From: Agrobacterium genomosp. 13 str. CFBP 6927
GTDB lineage: Bacteria > Pseudomonadota > Alphaproteobacteria > Rhizobiales > Rhizobiaceae
Direction of reading: 5' to 3'
Assembly (NCBI GenBank): GCA_900012615.1
Contig: LT009756.1
Location: forward strand, 2,865,894 to 2,929,893
Length of the DNA stretch: 64,000 nt
Shown here: in pieces, positions 1 through 9,791 of the stretch
Position numbering within the stretch: position 1 is the first letter of the stretch
Layout: each line of letters begins with the position of its first letter
Made by a program: the position numbers and the translations under genes
Notes under the pieces: generated by a model
What the model was told of the DNA's origin: nothing
The model's database searches: none
Seen by the model: only the letters and a program-made list of their open reading frames with translations

Positions 1-43
1 TCTGGTTTGCAACTGCGATAATCCGATTTTTCTCAAAGCTCAT
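1..43 (-). CDS. parA: ParA chromosome-partitioning ATPase, N-terminal 14 codons only
   Basis: The minus strand from position 43 reads ATG and then MSFEKNRIIAVANQ before the window ends. This is the typical start of chromosomal ParA/Soj proteins, where the deviant Walker A box (KGGVGKTT) follows directly after 'ANQ'; that box lies just outside the window. The start is 19 bases downstream of the rsmG stop, matching the common rsmG-parA-parB order of alphaproteobacteria. ParA would act with ParB on the parS sites listed below. Only 14 residues are visible, so the call rests on this motif plus position. Confidence 0.8.
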   Translation of the reverse strand, partial: MSFEKNRIIAVANQ

Positions 44-62
44 GCCGCACCCGGTCAGTTCG

Positions 63-680
63 TCAGTGCCTTAAAATGAGGTTTCTGATTTCAAGAACAA
101 CAGAATCTGCCTCAATGACACTCTGATGTTTTACCAGATCAAACTGCCAGCGGCCATGCGCTTTCTGCACTTCGGAATCATAATCCCGGCCTTTATTAAA
201 ATAGGCCTTGAGATGCGGATTATTCTTCGCCCAAGGATGGATATAGTCGAACAGCAAATCCAGCTCCGCAAGTGCTCTTGCGGAAACGGCGTCACAGTCT
301 TTTACCGATTGAGGCGCTTTTTCAATCCTGACTGGATGAACGGAGCCTCTTGCGCCGGTTTCCTTCAGCGCAATGCGCAGGAAAGCTGCTTTTTTATTGT
401 TGCTTTCGACGAGATCAACCCAGCCATCGCCGAGCTCGGCCAGGAAAATCGCGGTGATGACGCCGGGAAATCCACCGCCGCTGCCGAGATCGATCCACTT
501 TTTAGGTTCAGGGGAAAGCTGAAATATCTGCGCGCTATCGGCCACATGCCGGCTCCACAGCTCAGTAAGAGTCGAAGGCGCCACCAGATTTGTGGTTTTA
601 TTCCACTTCTTGAAAAGCTCGACAAAGTGCTCGAGTCTTTCCTGTGTTTCACGTGAAACACTCTGGCCGTTTATCTTCAT
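63..680 (-). CDS. rsmG: 16S rRNA (guanine527-N7)-methyltransferase RsmG (GidB)
   Basis: 205 residues, normal for RsmG. It methylates G527 N7 of 16S rRNA using S-adenosylmethionine; loss of this modification is known to give low-level streptomycin resistance. The SAM-binding loop [10 protein letters not shown] is at residues 64-73, preceded by the family's N-terminal segment with WNKTTNL. The gene begins 11 bases after the mnmG stop and is followed by parA, so mnmG-rsmG-parA are probably co-transcribed. Codons near the start carry a perfect parS palindrome (645-660), which is read as VSRETQ. Local base composition is AT-richer than genes to the right of the putative origin. Confidence 0.97.
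   Translation of the reverse strand: MKINGQSVSRETQERLEHFVELFKKWNKTTNLVAPSTLTELWSRHVADSAQIFQLSPEPKKWIDLGSGGGFPGVITAIFLAELGDGWVDLVESNNKKAAFLRIALKETGARGSVHPVRIEKAPQSVKDCDAVSARALAELDLLFDYIHPWAKNNPHLKAYFNKGRDYDSEVQKAHGRWQFDLVKHQSVIEADSVVLEIRNLILRH
645..660. promoter_or_regulatory. parS site 1 (perfect ParB-binding palindrome)
   Basis: TGTTTCACGTGAAACA is a perfect 16-base palindrome identical to the canonical bacterial parS. It lies inside the 5' end of rsmG, about 600 bases from parA. Confidence 0.93.
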
Positions 681-691
681 AGTCCGACTCG

Positions 692-2575
692 CTATTGGTG
701 CATGCGCATTTTTTCATTTCGCGTTGCAGAGCTTTTCCGCAGCAGTGCGAGTAGCAGCGATATAGCAGCAGGCGTCATACCGTCAACACGGGCAGCCTGT
801 GCAATGTTTTCAGGACGCGCCTTTTCCAGCTTTTGTTTCAATTCGTTGGAAAGGCCGGACAAGGTCTGAAAATCAAAATCATCGGGGATTTTTCTATCCT
901 CGTCTCGCTTGATATCGACAATATCTGCGCTCTGGCGCTGCATATAGACAGCATAACTGGCCTCAATTTGCAGAACCTCAGAAACTTTGCTGTCAATCGA
1001 TCGCAACTCCGGCCAATGCACAGCAAGCGTCTCCAGGCTCATCTCGGGGTAGGCGAGCAATTCATATACCGTGCGGCGCTGGCCATCCTGATTCAACTTC
1101 AATCCCTGCTTTGCCGCCTGAGACGGGCTGATCGACATGTTTTTCATCAGCTCCCGCCCATTATCGAGATTCGAGAGGAAACCCGAGAAGCGCTCTTGCC
1201 TCTCACGACCAATGATGCCGGCAGCTTCACCAATAGGTGTTAGCCGCAGGTCGGCATTATCGACGCGCAGCGAAAGTCGATATTCCGCTCTCGATGTGAA
1301 CATGCGATAGGGTTCGCTGACACCTTTTGAGGTTAAGTCATCGATCATCACGCCGATGTAAGATTCCGTGCGGCTGAAATAAATCGCGTCAGCATCGCCA
1401 GCATAAAGCGAAGCGTTCAGCCCGGCCACAAGACCCTGAGCTGCGGCTTCTTCATAACCCGTCGTTCCATTGATCTGCCCGGCAAGAAACAAACCCGGAA
1501 TTTTACGGCATTCCAGAGAGGGTTTAAGCTCCCGCGGATCGACATAGTCATATTCAATCGCGTAACCCGGCTGAAGAATAGAAACTCTTTCGAGGCCCGG
1601 TATGGTGCGGATAAATTGTTCCTGAACGAATGCCGGAAGCGACGTCGAAATTCCGTTTGGGTAGATGGTATGATCGTCCAGCCCTTCCGGTTCCAAAAAT
1701 ATCTGATGGCCATCGCGTTCGCCAAACCGGGTGATTTTGTCCTCTATCGACGGGCAATATCGCGGGCCTACTCCTTCGATCTGCCCCGAATACATCGCCG
1801 AGAGGTGAATATTGTCCTGAATGATCTTATGCCCGGCCGGGGTCGTCCGGGTCACACCGCATTCGATCTGCGGATTGAGAATGTGATCCGTCATGAAGGA
1901 GAAAGGGATGGGATCCTCGTCAGCCGCCTGTCGATCCACCGCATTCCAGTCAATCGTACGGCCGTCGAGCCGGGCAGGGGTTCCCGTCTTCAAGCGGCCC
2001 ATGGCAAGACCCAGACGCGAGAGCGTTTGCGAGAGGCCGAGAGATGGTTCTTCACCAACGCGACCGGCGGGAATCTTTTCGGAGCCGATATGAATGAGGC
2101 CACGCAAGAAAGTACCACTGGTAAGCACAACGGCGCCGCAATGAATCCGGCTACCATTTGCCATGATAACAGCAGAAACACGATCACCAGCCATTTCGAT
2201 ATCGAAAGCATCGCCTTCAATAATCGTCAAATTCTCTATTGCACTGATTTCGCGCTGCATGGCCTCGCGATAAAGACGTCGATCGGCCTGCGTGCGAGGA
2301 CCGCGGACGGCCGGACCTTTTTTGCGATTGAGCATACGGAACTGAATGCCTGCAGCATCCGCAACGCGGCCCATCAGCCCATCCAATGCGTCGATTTCTC
2401 GAACGAGATGTCCCTTACCAAGACCCCCGATCGCCGGGTTGCAGGACATGACGCCAATCGTTTCGCGCTTATGGGTAACGAGAGCGGTTTTAGCGCCATG
2501 TCGCGCAGCCGCAGCCGCAGCCTCGCTGCCGGCATGGCCGCCCCCGATAACAATGACATCGAATGACTGGTGCAT
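692..2575 (-). CDS. mnmG: tRNA uridine-34 5-carboxymethylaminomethyl synthesis enzyme MnmG (GidA)
   Basis: FAD-dependent partner of MnmE that installs the (carboxymethyl)aminomethyl group on wobble U34 of several tRNAs. The Rossmann motif [13 protein letters not shown] sits at residues 8-20. The conserved stretches around [21 protein letters not shown] and TGTPAR are present, as is the C-terminal helical domain. Length is about 627 residues, as expected. The frame is open upstream to 2599, but the ATG at 2575 gives the usual [13 protein letters not shown] start and has AGGG just before it, so it is preferred. It is followed by rsmG after 11-12 bases. Like its neighbours rsmG and mnmE it looks AT-richer than the rest of the window. 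Confidence 0.97.
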   Translation of the reverse strand: MHQSFDVIVIGGGHAGSEAAAAAARHGAKTALVTHKRETIGVMSCNPAIGGLGKGHLVREIDALDGLMGRVADAAGIQFRMLNRKKGPAVRGPRTQADRRLYREAMQREISAIENLTIIEGDAFDIEMAGDRVSAVIMANGSRIHCGAVVLTSGTFLRGLIHIGSEKIPAGRVGEEPSLGLSQTLSRLGLAMGRLKTGTPARLDGRTIDWNAVDRQAADEDPIPFSFMTDHILNPQIECGVTRTTPAGHKIIQDNIHLSAMYSGQIEGVGPRYCPSIEDKITRFGERDGHQIFLEPEGLDDHTIYPNGISTSLPAFVQEQFIRTIPGLERVSILQPGYAIEYDYVDPRELKPSLECRKIPGLFLAGQINGTTGYEEAAAQGLVAGLNASLYAGDADAIYFSRTESYIGVMIDDLTSKGVSEPYRMFTSRAEYRLSLRVDNADLRLTPIGEAAGIIGRERQERFSGFLSNLDNGRELMKNMSISPSQAAKQGLKLNQDGQRRTVYELLAYPEMSLETLAVHWPELRSIDSKVSEVLQIEASYAVYMQRQSADIVDIKRDEDRKIPDDFDFQTLSGLSNELKQKLEKARPENIAQAARVDGMTPAAISLLLALLRKSSATRNEKMRMHQ

Positions 2576-2622
2576 ATCCCTGCGCCCTATCTTATTCATC
2601 AGCTTCGCCGCATCGCAGCCAA

Positions 2623-2638
2623 TGTTTCACGTGAATCA
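2623..2638. promoter_or_regulatory. parS site 2 (one mismatch)
   Basis: TGTTTCACGTGAATCA differs from the canonical parS palindrome at one base. It lies between mnmE and mnmG and overlaps the mnmE stop codon (2636-2638). Confidence 0.75.
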
Positions 2639-3961
2639 TTTTCCAATGCAGAATTCCGAGAAGATTACGCCAAGCAAATCTTCCACATCCACGCGGCCCG
2701 TAATACGTCCGAGCGAGGTCGCCGCGAGCCTCAAATATTCAGACCTTATCGCAAGGTCCATGGCTTCGGAATGGAGCGCATCACTAACATAATTCAGCGT
2801 CTCTTCAAGGCGTTTTTTATGGCGCGCACGCGCGGGAACCAATGTTTGTCCAGCGCCGACACGTTTCTCGATCTCACGCTTGATCGCTGCACGCAGCTCA
2901 TCCAGGCCGAGCCCTTCCCGCGCCGAAATAGACAGGTCAAAGCTCGCTTCAGCAAAAGGAGAAAGCGCCGATTTGGTTCGCACCTGCAAAAGACGCTGGT
3001 TCGCGAAGGAGGTTAAGGATTGTTTCGGAATCGAATCGTTATCCCGCAACAACAGGATGAGATCGGCGGTTTCCGCCGTCAGAACCGCGCGCCTAACGCC
3101 CTCCTGTTCGACCACATCCTGCGTATCGCGGATTCCCGCTGTATCGAATATCCGAACCAGATAGCCATCCAGATTGATATCGACGCTTAGAACATCTCTG
3201 GTGGTGCCAGCTATGTCGGTCACAATGGCCACGTCACGGCCGCTCAAGGCGTTCAGAAGAGTGGACTTACCCGCATTGGGTTCCCCGACCAACGCCACCT
3301 TGAAGCCGTCACGGATGATCTCACTATTCCCGCCGCTCCGAAGATGAACGGCAATTTCATCCCTAAGCTCAGATACTGAGTGCCAGACCTGGGACGCGAC
3401 GGAGTCCGGGATGTCATCTTCATCGGCGAAATCGAGTTCCGCCTCGATCAACGCGCGGGCGCGAGTCAAACGGTTTGCCCAGCCATCATAAAGGGCCGAC
3501 AATTTACCCGTACTCTGCTCCACCGCCAGGCGTCGCTGCATTTCCGTTTCCGCCTGCAACAGATCCGCAAGCCCCTCGATTTCGAGAAGGTCCATCTTGC
3601 CGTTCTCAAATGCGCGGCGGGAGAATTCACCCGCATCCGCAGGCCGGAGCCCCCGATGATTTTCGAGTTCGGAAAAAATTGAAGCCATAACGGCGCGACT
3701 GCCGTGACTGTGAATCTCGACGCAGTCCTCACCCGTAAAGGAATTTGGGGCAGGAAAAACAACCGTCAGCGCCTGATCGATTATATCTTCATTTCGATCC
3801 CGAATCGAACTCAGCGTGACCTGTCGGGGAGCAGGAAGCGCACGGCCGGTCAATATTCCCAGAGCCTCAAAGGCTTTTGGTCCGCTGATCCTGATGATGG
3901 CGACACCAGCCGGCAAAGCGCCGCTTGAAAGTGCGTAGATCGTATCGGCGGAAGCTGACAT
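2636..3961 (-). CDS. mnmE: tRNA modification GTPase MnmE (TrmE)
   Basis: 441 residues. Partner of MnmG in wobble-uridine modification. It has an N-terminal tetrahydrofolate-binding domain, a helical domain, and an inserted Ras-like G domain with P-loop GEPNAGKS (residues 226-233), the GTTRD switch (252-256) and DTAG (273-276). The C-terminal FCIGK motif contains the cysteine conserved in the family. GTG at 3964 and ATG at 3961 are adjacent; GAGG six bases upstream of the ATG favours 3961. The usual G4 motif NKxD is degenerate (RTKSAL at about 320-325), a mild oddity. The next gene in the direction of transcription is mnmG. Confidence 0.96.
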   Translation of the reverse strand: MSASADTIYALSSGALPAGVAIIRISGPKAFEALGILTGRALPAPRQVTLSSIRDRNEDIIDQALTVVFPAPNSFTGEDCVEIHSHGSRAVMASIFSELENHRGLRPADAGEFSRRAFENGKMDLLEIEGLADLLQAETEMQRRLAVEQSTGKLSALYDGWANRLTRARALIEAELDFADEDDIPDSVASQVWHSVSELRDEIAVHLRSGGNSEIIRDGFKVALVGEPNAGKSTLLNALSGRDVAIVTDIAGTTRDVLSVDINLDGYLVRIFDTAGIRDTQDVVEQEGVRRAVLTAETADLILLLRDNDSIPKQSLTSFANQRLLQVRTKSALSPFAEASFDLSISAREGLGLDELRAAIKREIEKRVGAGQTLVPARARHKKRLEETLNYVSDALHSEAMDLAIRSEYLRLAATSLGRITGRVDVEDLLGVIFSEFCIGK

Positions 3962-3984
3962 CACTCACCTCGTTTAAACAGTCA

Positions 3985-4012
3985 AGCCGCATCCGAACAA
4001 ACGGATGCGGCT
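3985..4012 (-). terminator. hairpin terminator after rho
   Basis: An 11-base-pair stem (AGCCGCATCCG / CGGATGCGGCT) with a 6-base loop lies between the rho stop and the mnmE start. The T-run after it on the minus strand is weak, so termination may be partial. Confidence 0.6.
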
Positions 4013-4048
4013 TTAAAGTTTGGTCGATGAATCCGGCTAAACTCCGGA

Positions 4049-5314
4049 TCAGGTATTCATGGACTCGAAGAAGTCCGAATTGGTCTTGGTCTGCTTGAGC
4101 TTGTCGATGAGGAATTCGATGGCGTCCATGGTTCCCATAGGTGCCAGAATTCGACGAAGTACGAAGATCTTCTGCAGGTCCTGACGCGGCACCAGCAGGT
4201 CTTCCTTGCGCGTGCCGGACTTGAGAATATCGAGCGCCGGGAAGATGCGCTTGTCGGCGACCTTGCGGTCAAGCACGATTTCCGAGTTACCCGTACCCTT
4301 GAATTCTTCGAAGATCACTTCATCCATACGGCTGCCCGTATCAATCAGTGCGGTTGCGATAATCGTCAGCGAACCGCCTTCTTCGATGTTACGTGCGGCA
4401 CCGAAGAAGCGCTTCGGCCTCTGGAGCGCATTGGCGTCCACACCGCCGGTCAGAACCTTGCCGGAAGACGGAACGACCGTATTATAGGCGCGTCCGAGAC
4501 GAGTGATGGAATCGAGCAGAATGACGACGTCGCGACCGTGTTCGACCAGGCGCTTGGCCTTCTCGATGACCATTTCAGCGACCTGAACGTGGCGTACGGC
4601 GGGTTCGTCAAAGGTGGAGGATACAACCTCGCCCTTGACCGAACGCTGCATGTCCGTGACTTCCTCAGGACGTTCGTCGATCAGCAGAACGATCAGATAA
4701 CATTCCGGATGGTTTGCCGTGATGGAATGCGCGATGTTCTGCAACAGAACGGTTTTACCGGTGCGCGGCGGCGCGACGATCAATCCACGCTGGCCCTTGC
4801 CAAGCGGTGCGACGAGGTCGATCACCCGCGAAGACAGATCCTTCGACGTCGGAACATCGAGTTCCATCTTGAAGCGCTCGTTTGGATAAAGCGGCGTCAA
4901 ATTGTCGAAGTGAACCTTGTGACGGATCTTTTCAGGATCGTCGAAATTGATCGTGTTGACCTTGAGAAGCGCGAAATAACGTTCGCCTTCCTTGGGTCCG
5001 CGGATCGGGCCTTCGACGGTATCGCCGGTCTTCAGCGAGAAGCGGCGGATCTGCGAGGGCGAAATATAGATATCATCCGGACCGGGGAGATAATTCGCGT
5101 TAGCGGACCGCAGAAAACCGAAACCGTCCTGCAGGACTTCGACGACGCCTTCGCCGATGATTTCGATGTCCTGGCTCGCGAGAACCTTGAGGATTGCGAA
5201 CATAAGCTCCTGCTTGCGCATGGTGCTCGCATTTTCAACTTCCAGGGATTCAGCAAAAGTCAGCAAGTCGGTAGGCGATTTGCTCTTAAGTTCCTGAAGC
5301 TTCATTTCAGCCAT
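4049..5314 (-). CDS. rho: transcription termination factor Rho
   Basis: 421 residues, standard size. A hexameric RNA-dependent ATPase that releases transcripts. The N-terminal helical segment is followed by the RNA-binding cold-shock-like domain with DGFGFLR (63-69). The Walker A box APPRTGKT is at 181-188, with the [13 protein letters not shown] and [13 protein letters not shown] segments of the ATPase core after it. The start [10 protein letters not shown] is family-typical. A hairpin follows the stop. Upstream, 184 bases separate it from hemJ; these would hold its leader, and Rho is commonly autoregulated, though no specific signal was recognised there. Confidence 0.98.
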   Translation of the reverse strand: MAEMKLQELKSKSPTDLLTFAESLEVENASTMRKQELMFAILKVLASQDIEIIGEGVVEVLQDGFGFLRSANANYLPGPDDIYISPSQIRRFSLKTGDTVEGPIRGPKEGERYFALLKVNTINFDDPEKIRHKVHFDNLTPLYPNERFKMELDVPTSKDLSSRVIDLVAPLGKGQRGLIVAPPRTGKTVLLQNIAHSITANHPECYLIVLLIDERPEEVTDMQRSVKGEVVSSTFDEPAVRHVQVAEMVIEKAKRLVEHGRDVVILLDSITRLGRAYNTVVPSSGKVLTGGVDANALQRPKRFFGAARNIEEGGSLTIIATALIDTGSRMDEVIFEEFKGTGNSEIVLDRKVADKRIFPALDILKSGTRKEDLLVPRQDLQKIFVLRRILAPMGTMDAIEFLIDKLKQTKTNSDFFESMNT

Positions 5315-5498
5315 GAAGGAAAGACCGTTTGATAATGTATTTGGGGGAGGGCGTGTTCGCGAATCAGATGCTGAGGGAGATACCGCAGATGACTGAATAA
5401 TTCACATGCCACGAAGATGAGTGAAGCGAAAATAGCGATTGAACACGGCCGCCGCAAGAGGAAAGCACGAATTCCGCGAAATTTATCGTTACCCCGTC

Positions 5499-6044
5499 TT
5501 AACCAAAGGGTTTCACAACCACAAGTATGACGATGAGGATCATCAGGACGGTCGGAACCTCATTCATCAACCGCCAGTGACGGGCCGGTCTGGTATTTTC
5601 ATCCCGCGCGAAACGTTTGGCGCTGCGGGTGAAATAAACATGGGTGATCGTCAAAATCACGACCAGTCCGATCTTCGCATGCAGCCAGCCGCCGGAAAAA
5701 CCATAAACCGACCAGGCGAGATAAAGTCCCAGCACCCAGGATATCATCATCGCCGGATTCATGATGACCTTGATCAGCCGCTGTTCCATCACCTTGAAGG
5801 TTTCGGATTGCTGTGAACCGACCGGCGCATCGGTGTGATAGATGAACAGCCGCGGCAGGTAAAAAATCGCCGCCATCCAGGAAATCACCGCGATGATATG
5901 AAGCGCTTTGATCCAGAGATAGAGATCGGCTGGATCGGCGTAAAACAGCAAGGCGACAAATGCCGCAAAGACACCAAGTGCCACTCCCGCACGAAGTGCG
6001 GCCCTGTTTCCCGAACGGGCAGAGATCTGTTTCTCGTTGCTCAT
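5499..6044 (-). CDS. hemJ: protoporphyrinogen IX oxidase HemJ (membrane protein)
   Basis: 181 residues with about five predicted membrane segments (roughly 14-36, 45-66, 93-113, 121-140 and 160-179). The motif [27 protein letters not shown] holds the conserved histidine of the HemJ (formerly UPF0093) family; a second segment has HAKIGLV. HemJ carries out the penultimate haem step in many alphaproteobacteria lacking HemG/HemY. Its ATG overlaps the hemE stop by four bases (ATGA), so translation is coupled to hemE, another haem-pathway gene, which supports the call. Confidence 0.92.
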   Translation of the reverse strand: MSNEKQISARSGNRAALRAGVALGVFAAFVALLFYADPADLYLWIKALHIIAVISWMAAIFYLPRLFIYHTDAPVGSQQSETFKVMEQRLIKVIMNPAMMISWVLGLYLAWSVYGFSGGWLHAKIGLVVILTITHVYFTRSAKRFARDENTRPARHWRLMNEVPTVLMILIVILVVVKPFG

Positions 6045-7075
6045 GCCCCGGCTCCGTGAGCGCGCACCCGCTGCACCAGCCGCGTGACGTTTTCCGGGTC
6101 GGCCTGCGGGGTAATTCCATGACCAAGATTGAAGATCAGCGGACCCTGTCCGAGCCCCTCTAGCACGGCATCGATGCCATCCTGCAACGCCTTACCGCCC
6201 GCCACCATCAGCATCGGGTCCAGATTGCCCTGCACCGGGCCTTCCTTCTGCAGATCGCGAGCAAAGCTGAGGGGCACAGACCAATCTAGCCCAATGGCGT
6301 CTGCACCCGTTTTGCGGCGATAATCTTTCAGAAGATAACCCGCCCCCTTGGCGAAAGCGATGATCTTTGCGGACGGACGGCGGGCGCGCACCGAGGCAAT
6401 GATCCGCGCTACGGGCTTTACCGCATAGTCCTCGAATTCCTTCTCGCCGAGCACGCCGGCCCAGGAATCGAAAATCTGAACCGCATCCGCCCCGGCATCG
6501 ATCTGCGCCACCAGATAGTCTGCGGAGATATCCGCGAGGAAAGCGAGAAGCTTTTCCATCGCAACCGGCTCCTGATAACCGAAGAGCCGCGCTGGCGCCT
6601 GGTCAGGCGTTCCGTGCCCAGCAATCATGTAGGTGGCAACCGTCCAGGGCGCGCCGCAAAATCCGAGAAGCGTCGTCTCATCCGGCAAGGCTGTGCGTAG
6701 CCGGGAGACGGTTTCGAAAACAGGCGAAAGATGTGTCAAGACATTCGCCGCATCGAGCTTTTCGATACCGCTGACATCGATCGGATCCATCGCCGGACCC
6801 TTGCCTTCGCTGAAGGATACGTTGCGATGAAGCGCATCCGGTATCACCAGAATATCGGAAAAGAGAATGGCGGCGTCGAGCCCGAACCGGCGAATAGGCT
6901 GAAGGGTCACTTCGGTCGCCAGTTCGGGATTATAACAGAGGTCGAGGAAACTACCGGCGGTCTTGCGCGTTTCCCTGTACTCGGGAAGGTAACGCCCTGC
7001 CTGCCGCATCAGCCATATGGGCGGCGGTGTGACCGTTTGCCCGTTCAACACCTTTAAAACCTTGCGCTCGCTCAT
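6041..7075 (-). CDS. hemE: uroporphyrinogen decarboxylase
   Basis: Converts uroporphyrinogen III to coproporphyrinogen III. The signature [17 protein letters not shown] is near the N terminus, and the second signature around [15 protein letters not shown] is present. The frame can be opened with TTG at 7105, but the ATG at 7075 gives the family start [12 protein letters not shown] and 344 residues, so it is preferred. It ends with a four-base overlap onto hemJ. In Caulobacter and Sinorhizobium the chromosomal origin lies next to hemE, and the adjacent gap here fits that. Confidence 0.97.
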   Translation of the reverse strand: MSERKVLKVLNGQTVTPPPIWLMRQAGRYLPEYRETRKTAGSFLDLCYNPELATEVTLQPIRRFGLDAAILFSDILVIPDALHRNVSFSEGKGPAMDPIDVSGIEKLDAANVLTHLSPVFETVSRLRTALPDETTLLGFCGAPWTVATYMIAGHGTPDQAPARLFGYQEPVAMEKLLAFLADISADYLVAQIDAGADAVQIFDSWAGVLGEKEFEDYAVKPVARIIASVRARRPSAKIIAFAKGAGYLLKDYRRKTGADAIGLDWSVPLSFARDLQKEGPVQGNLDPMLMVAGGKALQDGIDAVLEGLGQGPLIFNLGHGITPQADPENVTRLVQRVRAHGAGA

Positions 7076-7303
7076 GCCACCCAACTTCTCAAAAAATAAA
7101 ATCAAAGAGATTTAAAAGATTTTCTATTTCTTAGAGTCTGTGGGTAGCAAGGATTAAAATCATTCCAGTCGAAATGCCGCAGTCGAGGAGTGCGACCGGT
7201 CTTTGCGGATATCATTTGATAGCCAGTTCTCCGATAATAAGGAAAACTAAGATTTATTGAATGATTTCATTTATTTAATGCCTATACGGAAAATATCCAG
7301 ATC

Positions 7304-7312
7304 TGTGGATAG
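7304..7312 (-). promoter_or_regulatory. DnaA box, one mismatch
   Basis: Minus strand CTATCCACA, one base from the consensus TTATCCACA, in the hemE-adjacent gap. Confidence 0.6.
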
Positions 7313-7392
7313 CCTGGGGAAAATTCTGGACAAGTCTTCATTCTTCCAACAATTCACAGGCACGCCGATGGTGATTGAAGCCACTTGCGGAT

Positions 7393-7401
7393 TGTGGAAA
7401 A
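7393..7401 (-). promoter_or_regulatory. DnaA box, one mismatch
   Basis: Minus strand TTTTCCACA, one base from consensus, same orientation as the box at 7304. Confidence 0.55.
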
Positions 7402-7460
7402 ACACCACCTTATTCACGTCGCGGCTCGGCCTTCAGGACAATTCGGAAGTTTGTCCCGGT

Positions 7461-7469
7461 TTATCAACA
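7461..7469 (+). promoter_or_regulatory. DnaA box, one mismatch
   Basis: Plus strand TTATCAACA, one base from consensus, just upstream of the first plus-strand gene. Confidence 0.5.
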
Positions 7470-7485
7470 GCGGGAGAAAAACAGC

Positions 7486-8307
7486 GTGGAGAACAAAAAA
7501 AGCTTCTTCCATTTGCACCTGATTTCGGACTCGACGGGAGAGACTCTCATGTCGGCGGGCCGCGCCGTCTCGGCCCAGTTTCATGCCTCCATGCCAGTGG
7601 AACATGTTTATCCGATGATCAGGAACCAGAAGCAGCTCGCCCAGGTGGTTGACCTTATCGACAAGGAACCCGGCATCGTCCTCTATACCATCGTTGACCA
7701 GCAGCTGGCTGAGTTCCTGGACTTACGCTGCCATGCGATCGGAGTACCCTGTGTCAACGTCCTCGAGCCGATCATCGGCATTTTTCAGACCTATCTCGGT
7801 GCGCCTTCCAGACGGCGGGTCGGAGCGCAGCATGTCTTGAATGCGGATTATTTCGCACGGATCGAAGCGCTCAATTTTGCCATGGATCATGATGATGGGC
7901 AGATGCCGGAAACCTATGACGAGGCCGATATCGTCATTATCGGGATCAGCCGCACATCGAAAACACCGACCAGCATCTATCTCGCCAACAGGGGAATAAA
8001 GACCGCCAATATACCCGTCGTTCCGAATGTGCCCCTGCCTGAAAGCCTTTATGCGGCGACAAGGCCACTGATCGTCGGTCTGGTTGCAACATCTGATCGC
8101 ATATCGCAGGTGCGTGAAAATCGTGAACTCGGCGTTACCGGCGGATTTGACAGCGGGCGTTACACGGATCGCGCCACCATCATGGAAGAGCTGAAATATG
8201 CGCGGGCGCTCTGTGCCCGCAACAATTGGCCACTGATTGATGTTACGCGACGCTCCATCGAGGAAACGGCCGCGGCCATTCTTGCCCTTCGTCCGAGGAC
8301 ACGATAA
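7486..8307 (+). CDS. pyruvate, phosphate dikinase / PEP synthase regulatory protein (DUF299, UPF0085)
   Basis: 273 residues with a GTG start. Members of this family are bifunctional kinase/phosphorylases that switch off PEP synthase or pyruvate phosphate dikinase by ADP-dependent threonine phosphorylation and switch it on again by phosphorolysis. Visible marks are [11 protein letters not shown] near the N terminus and the P-loop-like [11 protein letters not shown] (153-163), followed by [14 protein letters not shown]. The frame extends upstream to 7375 through the DnaA-box region, but GGGAG nine bases before GTG 7486 and family homology favour this start. It is the first gene to the right of the putative origin. 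Which of the two target enzymes it controls cannot be told from this window. Confidence 0.93.
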   Translation: MENKKSFFHLHLISDSTGETLMSAGRAVSAQFHASMPVEHVYPMIRNQKQLAQVVDLIDKEPGIVLYTIVDQQLAEFLDLRCHAIGVPCVNVLEPIIGIFQTYLGAPSRRRVGAQHVLNADYFARIEALNFAMDHDDGQMPETYDEADIVIIGISRTSKTPTSIYLANRGIKTANIPVVPNVPLPESLYAATRPLIVGLVATSDRISQVRENRELGVTGGFDSGRYTDRATIMEELKYARALCARNNWPLIDVTRRSIEETAAAILALRPRTR

Positions 8308-8338
8308 TCCGGATCGCACCATTCGGAGCAGACAGTCG

Positions 8339-8938
8339 ATGAAACAAGAATTGATCCTCGCCTCGTCCAGCGCATCACGCCAGATGCTGATGCGCAATGC
8401 TGGGCTGACATTCTCGGCGATTCCCGCGGATATAAACGAGCGCGCGCTCGATGAAGAATTGGAAAGAAATGGCGCCAGTCCCGAGGACGTGGCACTCGAA
8501 CTTGCCAGGGCCAAGGCGCTCGCGGTCAGTGCACTCTATCCATCAGCTCTGGTTCTTGGATGTGACCAGACCATGGCGCTTGGCGCCCGTGTTTATCACA
8601 AGCCTAAAACCATGCCGGAAGCCGAGGCGCACCTGCTGTCATTGTCCGGCAAAACTCACCGGCTGAACAGCGCGGCCGTTCTTGTCCGGGGAGGGGAAGT
8701 GTTATGGCAGACTGTCTCCAGCGCCGAGCTCTCCGTACGGAATTTGAGCACCGAATTTATCTCCCGCCACCTGCAACGGGTCGGGGGAAAGGCCTTGAGC
8801 AGCGTTGGCGCCTACCAGCTCGAGGGTGAGGGAATCCAGCTATTCACCTCAATCGAGGGAGATTATTTCACCATTCTTGGTCTTCCGCTTTTGCCCCTAT
8901 TAACGAAACTGCGCGACATGGATGTCATCGATGGCTGA
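8339..8938 (+). CDS. maf: Maf-like nucleotide pyrophosphatase
   Basis: 199 residues. Maf proteins hydrolyse non-canonical or modified nucleoside triphosphates and have been linked to septation control. The start [17 protein letters not shown] carries the family N-terminal LASxSxxR motif, and [11 protein letters not shown] and the [20 protein letters not shown] stretch match the conserved core. The ATG at 8339 is chosen over an upstream in-frame ATG because the upstream part overlaps the previous gene and has no homology. Its stop overlaps the beginning of aroE, so the two are coupled. Confidence 0.93.
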   Translation: MKQELILASSSASRQMLMRNAGLTFSAIPADINERALDEELERNGASPEDVALELARAKALAVSALYPSALVLGCDQTMALGARVYHKPKTMPEAEAHLLSLSGKTHRLNSAAVLVRGGEVLWQTVSSAELSVRNLSTEFISRHLQRVGGKALSSVGAYQLEGEGIQLFTSIEGDYFTILGLPLLPLLTKLRDMDVIDG

Positions 8939-9791
8939 TTCACGTGAAACATTAACCATAAATGCCTTCGTTGCCGGTTACCCGATCAAGCATTCCCGCT
9001 CGCCGATCATTCATTCCTACTGGCTGAAGAAACTTGGCATTTCCGGCTCCTATAAGGCCGTGGAGGTCACGCCGGACGATTTCCCGAATTTCATTGCGAC
9101 AATAAGGGCGCAGGGGCCGGGATCCGCCGTCGGCGGAAATGTCACCATCCCGCACAAGGAAGCCGCCTACAGGCTCGCGGATAGCCCTGATGAGGTGGCT
9201 GAAGAACTGGGTGCCGCAAACACCATCTGGATGGAAGAGGGCAAGCTTCGCGCCACCAATACCGATGGTTACGGTTTCGTCTCCAATCTCGATGAGCGCC
9301 ACGCAGGGTGGGATAAAATTGACCGGGCAGTGGTGTTCGGAGCTGGCGGCGCCAGCCGCGCCGTGGTCCAGTCCTTGCGGGACCGCGGCATTGCTGAAAT
9401 CCATATTCTGAACCGCACGGTGGAACGGGCCCGGGAACTGGCCGACCGTTTTGGCCCAAGGGTCTTCTCCCATCCCCAAGGCGCACTTCACGAGGTCATG
9501 CAGGGTGCCGGCCTTTTCGTGAACACCACATCACTCGGAATGGATGGGACCGAAGCGCCAGACCTGGATTTCTCACCGCTCGCAGAAAATGCCGTCGTGA
9601 CGGATATCGTTTATGTGCCCTTGATAACGCCCATCCTGCAGATGGCGCAAGCGCAGGGCATTGCGACTGTTGACGGGCTTGGCATGCTTCTTCACCAGGC
9701 TAAACCCGGCTTCAAGAGATGGTTCGGCCAGATGCCGGAGGTGGACGAAACCCTCCGCTCCCTCATCATCGCGGATATGGAAAAACATTGA
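8931..9791 (+). CDS. aroE: shikimate dehydrogenase
   Basis: NADPH-dependent reduction of 3-dehydroshikimate to shikimate in aromatic amino acid synthesis. The substrate-binding motif [12 protein letters not shown] is near residue 14, NVTIPHKE follows, and the nucleotide-binding [10 protein letters not shown] loop is in the second half. Length is about 286 residues. ATGs at 8922 and 8931 are both possible; both overlap the maf stop. A parS site lies in the first codons and is translated as SRET. The stop codon overlaps the coaE ATG. Confidence 0.96.
   Translation: MADSRETLTINAFVAGYPIKHSRSPIIHSYWLKKLGISGSYKAVEVTPDDFPNFIATIRAQGPGSAVGGNVTIPHKEAAYRLADSPDEVAEELGAANTIWMEEGKLRATNTDGYGFVSNLDERHAGWDKIDRAVVFGAGGASRAVVQSLRDRGIAEIHILNRTVERARELADRFGPRVFSHPQGALHEVMQGAGLFVNTTSLGMDGTEAPDLDFSPLAENAVVTDIVYVPLITPILQMAQAQGIATVDGLGMLLHQAKPGFKRWFGQMPEVDETLRSLIIADMEKH
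8936..8951. promoter_or_regulatory. parS site 3 (one mismatch)
   Basis: TGATTCACGTGAAACA, one base from the parS palindrome. It spans the maf stop codon and the first codons of aroE. Confidence 0.75.

Larger units (their letters stand above)
7076..7485. other. putative chromosomal replication origin (oriC)
   Basis: A 410-base non-coding gap between hemE (leftward) and the regulatory-protein gene (rightward). It has AT-rich tracts at about 7090-7135 and 7225-7300 and a cluster of DnaA-box-like 9-mers: CTATCCACA (7304-7312, minus), TTTTCCACA (7393-7401, minus) and TTATCAACA (7461-7469, plus), each one mismatch from TTATCCACA. TTATTCACG (7410-7418) has two mismatches. All genes to the left are on the minus strand and the first genes to the right are on the plus strand, as expected for leading-strand coding away from an origin. 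It must also contain the two divergent promoters. No run or marker-frequency data are available here, so this is an inference from position and motifs. Confidence 0.75.

Noticed and set aside
7257..7652. Possible small gene starting in the hemE-regulator gap
   Set aside because: It overlaps the DnaA-box region and the regulator gene in another frame, has no good ribosome binding site and no family resemblance.
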